Source: Toxorhynchites rutilus septentrionalis
Taxonomy: Eukaryota; Arthropoda; Insecta; Diptera; Culicidae
DNA: 64,000 nt
NCBI RefSeq assembly: GCF_029784135.1
Contig: NC_073746.1
Location: 142,294,556 to 142,358,555 of the forward strand
Direction: 5' to 3'
Part shown: piece by piece, positions 56,325 through 64,000 of the stretch
Layout of the letters: the number at the start of each line of letters is the position of its first letter
Position numbering within the stretch: the stretch's first letter is position 1
Made by a program: the position numbers and the translations under genes
The notes under the pieces: generated by a model
The model's database searches: none
The model's input: only the letters and a program-made list of their open reading frames with translations
Told to the model about the DNA's origin: nothing

Positions 56325-59125
56325 TTTGGTAGTTCGGATTACAGATTTCTGAACAGCTACAAAATCTCCACAAAGTCCTATGTCAAATTTCCGCCCGTGT
56401 CTCTAGGCTCAGGTTCTTCTACTTTTCCGAAAAGTCCTTTCTAGAATATGTCTAGAATATGTTCAAGAAAATCTTTTTTTTTATTTCTAGACTGGAGTAC
56501 ACGATAGGAAATTCACACTCTTTCCTCTGGTTATCATATCTCTAGAATTTCTTTGGAATGACTCACATTTTTTTCGATGTGGTGAGCAATATAAATATAA
56601 GATCTTGTTTAATCATTTGTAAATGCTACACTCAACAAAATACTGATTTTTCCAAAGATTCAGTTTAGTAACATTTTTTAATCATAGTGATTAAAAAATT
56701 TAAAACTGAATCTTTTGATTTACTTAAATCGTTTCAGAGCAATATGAGGTGCTTCGCTTTTTTTTTGTTGTGAGTATCAACTCTCATTGTACATGCCGGA
56801 TACTAAAAATGTGATCATATCAGACATACGAACGACTAAGGGTATTTACGTGGGCGCCTATATACCGCGGTCAATGCTTCGCTGATATAAAATAATAACA
56901 CGGCAATCATCCCTCCTGGTGGTTCGATGGATTATTTTTGTAAAAGCATGAGTATATTATAAAATTATATTGATTCTAAACATCTCCAAATATCAGGTAC
57001 TATTCACTCCGTAGAATCACATTCACGAATGGTTCTAGCAAATGCGTATATTAAGTCATTTGTGTATTTTTCATCCCTAAAATAGATTGAAACATACGTA
57101 ATGCCCTCAAGACCCCCACAAATTGTTATCATTTATCCAACCAAATTGCCGTAATAACATTTCCATTCAAGCATTGCTCGCTGATACATTCGACCCTTTC
57201 CCCAACCACAGTCTGATGAAGCGTTCCCATTTACCAGAACCATTCATCCCCATCCATTTCCCGCAATATAAAAAGAGATAGAGAGCGAAAAAAAAATGAA
57301 AAACACAACTCAACCCCACAAATAGTGGTCCAATCCATCTGCGAATAGCGAAACACTCGAGGCGAAATTCAATAACAAGTGGCAAAAAATACCTATAAAA
57401 TTTATTAGCCTCCAACTCGCACTACACACAGAACCCCAATGAAAAGAAACCATTTCCACTCAGATAAATTACAATCATTTATAACGCTGAATTGGGCTTA
57501 TTTTATTTCTTCCTTTCGGCTCCACCATATCAATGGGCAGACATATCTTTTTTTTGCGGAAGGTTCGTTAAAACCGACCAGCGGAATGAGTAATCTATCG
57601 AAATATCCCCTGATCCACCCTTCTTTTTCCAGTGGGGTTACCCCCGCCACCCAAAGACACGCTGTAATAAGAAAACCACCGTCAAACAATCATTTTCCAC
57701 ATTCCTCTCATGGCATGGCCTAATGTGCCTCCCATTTATTCCATTAGTATGCGCCCGACCGCGCCTCATACCAGCCAATTCAAGAAGGCGACTTTCCACC
57801 GCAGCAAGCATTGATATTTGTATTCTGTTTTCGAATTTTCGTCATCTCGATCATTTAGCAGAAAGAAAAAGAAACCTACATCGTCTTCAGACTTCCATCT
57901 TACACAATGGCTGAATGTCAAATGTGGGAAGAATGGAAGCCGTCGATAATAAATGGTTCTCCATTGCAGGAGAATTTCGGAGGGGTATTTGTGTTGGTGA
58001 GAGGGCGTGGTCTATGAGTAGGCAGTTTGTAGTTGTGAATGCGAGATCTTCATGGAAGGGGAATTCGTCAGTACTGTATAAATTGAGGGGTAAAAGAACT
58101 TTTTCGAATTTGCAATGTGCGAAAGCTTCATCAAGTGGGAAGTTTCGAAAACAACGAAGTTTATTGATGATGGTTCATTGAAAGCTTCAGTAAAGCCCTG
58201 TTCGAAAATGTCGAATGAAGCCGTGAGAGTTCATGAATAAATATATTTTTAATTATAACTAGCGAAGCTATCTTCTTTTTATCATAAGCTTTAGACATAA
58301 ATTCTTGTTCCTTTCTACCAATTTATGCTGATTGTTCTACTACATTGGATGTTCATTTCATGGAGTCTACTTCTTAAAAACTTCAATCTGATATCTAATG
58401 AAATCAAATAATTACTAGCAGTAACCTTACTCCCATTTCGGAAATGTTTATCTCTAATCCACAACAAATACAAAACATTGATGATCTACGAATCCAAGCA
58501 AATTTCATATCTGACGCCCCATTCAAGGTTACCGCGTGGCGCCGTCCCCCCATAGAACTCCACTGTGCATGACCCGTTACCGAAGAGCGACGGTGGGCTA
58601 AAAATAGACTATTGCCCCGAAGAAATTTGCGCTTTTTTGTGCTGATTTCAAGAATTTTATCCATTTACAGCGAAGCGGAGCGAAGTCGGTGTTTGCGTGA
58701 GTGTGAGTCCAATCGCAAGCGATCGTTTGTAGGAGTTGGCCACTCCACTACGGAGCCAATAATGTTGGATCGAGGTTCAGGCAAGAAGAAAACAAAACTG
58801 GATTCGCGAACCTCACGAAAGCGGGCATGCCTCCACGATGTCACTATGTTTTGACCGGTTCGCGTGTGCTACTCGCGGGTCGTGTGGATTAGGCCATGCG
58901 CTGAGTCAGAGTTAGGGATGCGAAGAATGAAAGCAAGCATCATTATTTGAGTCATAAGATTGGCTGGTTGTTCATTCTGTAGAGGCTTCAAATTGAAGGT
59001 TCATTTTGAATACTGAAAAAATGGATACTGCAAATGTAATATTTTAGAGCGTTCTTGTTGTTTTATGTTTTTAAGTTGTAACGTTTCAGTCAAACATTTT
59101 TTTTTTCGAATGACGCCGTAATAAG
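56325..59125. other. No gene recognised
   Basis: AT-rich then moderately complex (57150-58860). Frames of 60-94 codons on both strands (for example 57439-57723, 57915-58181, 58612-58854) carry no domains. No terminal repeats noted. Possibly unique host DNA. Confidence 0.4.
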
Positions 59126-60150
59126 TTAACACTAAACCTACCACGAGGGGTCAAATGGCCCATTTTAAGCTTTTAGTCAAAATTTTCTTGCAAATGACAT
59201 TGTCACAACATAATTTATCTACACTACTTTTCTTAAAACATACATCGAATTATTTTTCAGTGTCTTGTCTTGTTATTTTTTTACTGAGAAATATATGTAA
59301 TCTGTCCTAACTACCGCAACGGGTCATTTGACCCGTGCAAACATTCATATGCTATCAGAAAGATTTGTATATGTGGTTGTGATACAAAACCATTGCATAC
59401 ACATTTCTGCTATTGCTTTATATATTTTGTTGAATTTGTAAATGAATAGTGAATGATTAGAATAAATTGTATTGCTGACTATCCAAGCGAGCTAACAGTA
59501 ACCATTCCAAGCTCAGCCATTCCATGCCAAACCGATATAGTGGTTCTCAGATTTTCGTCAAAAGTGGTAATTTTGTTCTTTATCGCAAAACATAAAACCC
59601 ATATTTTTTATTTCTTTTATTAGGGTGCCCATTTCCATTAAAGGGTGGTACGAAAAATCATTTTTTCCACTTTTTCTCAAAAATGACTATTTACAAAAAT
59701 GTGTAACTTTAGAACCACTAAACCGATTTAGATGATCAAAAGTTATGAATTTTTAAAAAATGTAAATTTTGGGAAAAAGTGAAAAACATCGATTTTTCGG
59801 ACCACCCTAAAATGGAAATGGGCGCCGTAGTAAAAAAAATACGGGTTTAATGTTTTGTGACAAAGAACAAAATTACCACTTTTGACGCAAATCTGAGATC
59901 CACTATATCGTTTTGGCATGGAATGGCTTAGCTACAGTGCTATTTTGCGTGTCAAAAATTGTAATTTCATTATTATACTAATAATTGTTCTCCTAAAAAT
60001 GTCGAAATACGCAGGAGAAATATGGTATGTCACGTTTCTCAACAAAAATCATATAAATCGAGTCATTCTTCACTAACTATTCATAAAGGGTCACATGACC
60101 CGCTGTGGTACGAATAGGTATACACGAAACATCGGTAGGTTTAGTGTTAA
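59126..60150. mobile_element. piggyBac-like non-autonomous element at TTAA
   Basis: TTAA at 59126-59129 and 60147-60150 flank inverted ends CACTAAACCTACC (59130) and GGTAGGTTTAGTG (ending 60146). TTAA targets with CAC/CCC-start TIRs are the piggyBac hallmark. Subterminal near-palindromes of the GGGTCA-n-TGACCC type (GGGGTCAAATGGCCC at 59146, GGGTCATTTGACCC at 59320, GGGTCACATGACCC at 60089) lie near both ends. No transposase. A foldback MITE is nested inside. Confidence 0.8.
59516..59927. mobile_element. Long-TIR foldback MITE, copy 3, nested
   Basis: GCCATTCCATGCCAAACCGA at the left and its near-inverse at the right (GGCATGGAATGGC). Almost the whole 412 bp is inverted repeat around about 59720. 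The shortest and cleanest copy of the family seen at 9787 and 35735. Confidence 0.85.
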
Positions 60151-60552
60151 ACGAATAACAAACAAACTTAAAAGTATTCGTTCTAGAGTAACTCATGTGC
60201 AAATGTCATCAGTTGAATAAATGGTCTGTTTGGTAACAGTTTATCTAAACAGAGAAAATAACAAGTTTGCTGCATTGTGTACTCATATATGGCAGAAAGT
60301 TTGTTGAAAAAAGAAAATCGATGGGTTGTATCCGAGACACGACCGCTTAGGACGTAGGACTACGCAGTCTTTTTTTTCGGAAATTTGTTAGTTTATCATA
60401 TCGGATATTATTTGCGAATACGTCGAAATTTCATAAACAACTTTTTAGTAAAAAAGTTCCGGGGACCCTGAAAAGGTTTAATGGCTTGCGTGGTTTTGTA
60501 GAATCATTTCGAGAAGCAACGATTCTTTCTTGCGTTTGTCAGAACAATACAC
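60151..60552. other. No gene recognised
   Basis: Contains GGACGTAGGACTACGCAGTC (60351-60370), an imperfect copy of the GACGTAG inverted motif on the opposite strand. Confidence 0.4.
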
Positions 60553-62939
60553 TAAGGGGCTGTCCACATAGCACGTGGACAGAAAAAGCACGATTTTACA
60601 CTCCCCCCTCTCCCTCCGTGGACAAGCGTGGACATTTTTATACCCCTCCCCCCGTTGTCCACGTGGACACTTTTGCTTATTTAATCAGAATTGAAAAAAT
60701 AACTGGATTGCGCTTACATTTTTTAATTTTTTAAATAAATTTTTTTTAATTTTTACTAGCTGTACCTTGCCACGCTTTGGCTGTCTAGTATCCCAACACG
60801 GAAATGCGCAATATACAGTTCAATAATCCGTACACGAATCTACTTCACAAAATTCCAAAGATTGATCTTGAGTAACGCCAATCGAATAAAATTAAATGGA
60901 TTTAAAATCATTCTCGGATACAATTTTAGTTCACGATTTTTAAACACTTGCAAAAAATGTGTTGCTACCACATAGAATACGTATTCAATACTAGAAACTT
61001 GATTTACGCTCACAGCTTTACTTCAACAGTATGCTTACTCCATCTGAAAATCTTAAAGCTTCCTGAGGGGCAGGCAGCAGCAACAACAATCCTTGAAGTG
61101 GATTTTATATTGTGTCATAATATGAGCTCCATCAGTGGCGAACTTTTCGAGTTTATGAGGCACAAAAAAACAAACAGAACAATTTTATATGCATAGATTT
61201 TTTTTATCAATTAAAAAGAATTTCAAGAAAAGAAAAGATGGAATAGAGACCATGCACTGATATCTAAAGATGTTCATTTGATAAAGGATTGAGGAGTAAA
61301 GGGTCGAAATTTCTAAGTGATTTCGAAACGCCTGTACTTCCGATATAAATCATGACATGAAGACAAAAAAATCAGCATTTTCAAACTACAAATTTCTGGT
61401 TTTTGGATATCGAGTGGATTTTTCGAGTGTAGTTTTTTTGCCCACTCCGGTACAATTGGTCACAGGAAATGTCGATTCATTTATACATTCGCTTAACTTC
61501 AAGTCATCATTTTCCGCAATAATTCCGGGAATTTTCAGAGGGTACTAATAGCGTGTTAGAAATATTTTCAATGCGAAAAGTACATAACTTCACATAACCT
61601 AATAAAAAACAAAACCTTCTAAAATGAAAAAAATATGTAAACTTTCTTACAGTATTACTTTGATAAAAAAAACACACATTGTGATGTAGAAAAAAAAAAC
61701 CATAGGATTGAACCTCCTACAGGATCATAAATGTAGGTTTAAGCCAATGTGTTTGTTTGGCGATTTTTCGGTTTTTGGTCATTTTCCGGAAAACGGAAGG
61801 ACGGAAAAAAATAATTCTTGGATATTTGGGTTTTTGTAAAGCCAATAATCAAAATTACACCAATGGTGTTCGTTAAAAAAAATATGTTTACAGCTTGGTC
61901 GTTAATGGGTTAAACTGCTTAGAGAACTTTCTCATGAATTGAATAGGATATCGAAAACTATTATATCTGTTTGAAATATTGTTATATACAAGTTGTTATG
62001 TAACTGATCCGAAACATTTCAGGTGATAGAGGATCGTATTTGATGAAAAAAAAATCTTCCACGCTTATGGTCAAATCTCATCTACGAAAGAATTATTGAA
62101 CTTTTCCTTGAGACCGTTTTTTTGCCTTAAACTGACTTTAATTCAAAAATTACGCTACTTAGCACGATTCAATTGCTTTCATTTGAGAAAACTGTGCATA
62201 AGTTATGTTGTGAATCTTTCAAATTTTTGCAAGATAACAAGAAGGATAACAGTGTAGTGTCATGAAAAGAATTTTTAGAATGGTTGGACAGCTTCAATTT
62301 GGTTGAAAGAAACAATCCAATTTATCATGCATTTTTGGAAAATTTATAAAAACCTATAAAAGCACAAAAATTAAGTTTCATCTTTACCTTGGTTACATTA
62401 ATTTAAATGTTTTACAACTGCATTCTACGCATTTTTTATCTTTCAAATGAGTAGCATAATTATTCTAAGTAGCGTACGTTCTAAATTAGAGTCAGTTCAA
62501 GACATAAAATTCGACTCAAGAAAAGTTCAACAACTCTAGTTTTGAACTATGAGTGTCTATGCATGCCCCGTAACTATAAAAATTAGATCACAGGAAATAG
62601 CTTGGTCATTAACAGTTTACGTGAGATATTTTTATAATGCAGATTACACTGAAGAAGATCAATTATATGAGAAAAAAATATGAACGTTTTACTGGGCAGC
62701 ACTCTCAGGCGGCTCAATCCGTTTATTGATAAATACGGAGAGCTTAGAAATTCTTGAATATGTGTTATATTGTTTAATTTTCAATGTATAGGTGGTTATA
62801 TTTAAAAACACCTTCCCGTATCTTCCTGTCCACGTGGACTCGATCTAAACGCCCTCCCCCCTCTCCGTGGACAAGCGTGGACATTGTCTTACCCCCTACC
62901 CCCCTTAAGTTGTCCACGTGGTATGTGGACAGCCCCTAA
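60553..62939. mobile_element. PIF/Harbinger-like non-autonomous element, copy 2, with TAA target duplications
   Basis: Element 60556-62936 (2381 bp). Ends GGGGCTGTCCACATAGCACG and the inverse of copy 1's terminus; TAA at 60553-60555 and 62937-62939. Both subterminal zones (60590-60670 and 62828-62930) hold clustered CGTGGACA/TGTCCACG motifs. The interior contains sequence related to the GCGCGGACTCG element (about 62015-62200: AGGTGATAGAGGATCGTATT). It has short frames only; no transposase found. Confidence 0.75.
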
Positions 62940-62984
62940 TTGGTTATATGTCGCAATTTTTTTCTTTATATCAATGCACGCATT

Positions 62985-63240
62985 GCACTGCGTATTTAAC
63001 GAGAGGCATCTTCCGCGCATCGCCATTCAACAAGCATCAAACACGCGTCTAACAGATGCACACAGTTGCAGCGATAAAAAAGAAACATCGCGAGAAAGAC
63101 CGTTTATGAAAAATCGTCTCTCGACTCGCGGTCAAAACCGTCAACAAAGCTAGGAGCTTGTTGCATCAGAACAGAGCCGATGCACACGAGAGCAAATACG
63201 AATTGAAACTAAAAGTATCGAGGGTGTGCTCTTTACATGT
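62985..63240. repeat. Dispersed repeat, shorter copy (pair of 3495-4110)
   Basis: GGCATCTTCCGCGCATCG, CACACAGTTGCAGCGATAAA and GTCAAAACCGTC to GGTGTGCT match the longer copy with its 400-bp middle missing. Family unknown. Confidence 0.65.
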
Positions 63241-63721
63241 ACAGGAGATGAACAAGTTCTAAATTTCACGCAACGAAAACAAGTAACACACACAAAGCCT
63301 ATCATCATTTGCACACTTCTTTTTTTTCGCCTGCTTTGTCATGGCTCGGATGGTTATGTTAATTGCAATGCCAGATGCACTTCAAGTGAAATACTCGCTA
63401 ACGTTCACAGCTCGAGGAGAATAAGCGACCTTTATTGTTTCGGGCACAGAAAGATTCTGAGAATTTTCCTCAAGTGAAATGCAATACTTATACGCTAGCG
63501 ACAGCTTACTTACTATGAAAGGGTGGAGTTTACTTCGCAAATATTCTCTTTTTGCTATCTCCCTTCGTTGTTTCTATCCTAGCGGCTGCACAAGTTGCCC
63601 GTTATTGACAGCTCTGTTCGGGAAAGCACATAAATGGACAGAACAAATGTATGGGGAAATGGGAATGCTTACAATTTTCATCAATTTAAACCATATACCG
63701 ACTATGGGATTGCAATGTATA
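63241..63721. other. No gene recognised
   Basis: Two 83-codon plus frames (63226-63477 and 63479-63730) are adjacent but show no domain or codon pattern that supports coding. Confidence 0.35.
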
Positions 63722-64000
63722 GTACAGTAAAACCTGTTTTTGGCGGTTTTTTTTTGTACAATTTTCTGTTCTTGTGCGGTTTTTTTTTTGTGCGGTGTAT
63801 GAAAAGAAGGATATTTGACGAAGTTATCGTCCATTTAGTTTTTTTTTATAGTTTATATGCATTTCAGTGCGAAAAAAGCATATTTGCGTCTCAATTATCC
63901 ACTTCTGAAATCATTCCCCTCCTCTCATCAAATGCTTTAAGTTTTTCTAAGTTTTTGCATGACATGATTTCTAACAGCAACACGTTTCGACATGCAACTA
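63722..64000. mobile_element. Possible DNA transposon terminus running off the window
   Basis: TACAGTAAAACCTGTTTTTG followed by repeated GGTTTTTTTTTGTGCGG resembles a TA-flanked CAGT-start terminus of a pogo/Tc1-type element. The other end would lie beyond 64000. Confidence 0.35.

Noticed and set aside
63226..63730. Two consecutive 83-codon plus frames
   Set aside because: Adjacent and open, but without domains, and composition changes mid-frame where a dispersed repeat ends.

Overview
The window looks like repeat-dominated intergenic or intronic DNA from a dipteran, most likely a culicine mosquito. It is AT-rich, with no operon-like or compact gene layout. It carries an ITmD37E (DD37E Tc1-like) transposon, a complete BEL/Pao LTR retrotransposon, a TTAA-flanked piggyBac-like element, PIF/Harbinger-like TAA-flanked elements, tRNA-derived SINEs, mariners, several non-LTR retrotransposon remnants and many foldback MITEs. 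I found no host protein-coding gene, no functional tRNA or rRNA gene and no CRISPR array. All family names rest on motifs and termini read by eye, since no database search was possible.

Layout. 1-2940: a broken non-LTR retrotransposon (endonuclease, then EN-RT linker) split by a 2.05-kb Harbinger-like element with TAA duplications. 3.1-5.4 kb: a pogo-like MITE, an intact SINE with 14-bp target duplications, a decayed hAT transposase and a 33-bp perfect palindrome. 6.6-8.5 kb: a TIR element holding a decayed reverse transcriptase. 9.8-14.7 kb: a foldback MITE, a deleted mariner, a 1.5-kb element with internal satellite and (GTCT)n, and a 289-bp tandem duplication. 14.7-21 kb: mostly unassigned, plus a 1-kb foldback. 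21.1-22.8 kb: the 3' part of an R2/R4-type LINE. 23.4-24.7 kb: an apparently intact ITmD37E transposon. 24.8-30 kb: deleted DNA transposons, a hAT MITE with 8-bp duplications, minisatellites and a long palindrome. 33.1-39.5 kb: a nested cluster (satellite-bearing element, duplicated palindrome block, and a foldback element split by a small LTR element). 39.6-46.2 kb: remnants of DD37E, jockey-like RT and two mariners, plus two SINEs. 46.4-48.1 kb: two short arrays of a 198-bp satellite next to a minus-strand segment with a CCAAT/TATA/TCAGT promoter layout. 49.17-56.32 kb: the complete BEL element. 59.1-62.9 kb: a piggyBac-like element with a nested foldback MITE, then a second Harbinger-like element.

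How the parts relate. Only two units could supply their own mobility proteins: the BEL element (single 1776-codon Gag-Pol ORF between identical LTRs) and the ITmD37E element (339-codon transposase between matching TIRs). Everything else is non-autonomous or decayed. Nesting gives a relative age order: LINE remnants are oldest, with Harbinger, piggyBac-like and foldback elements above them, and BEL appears youngest.
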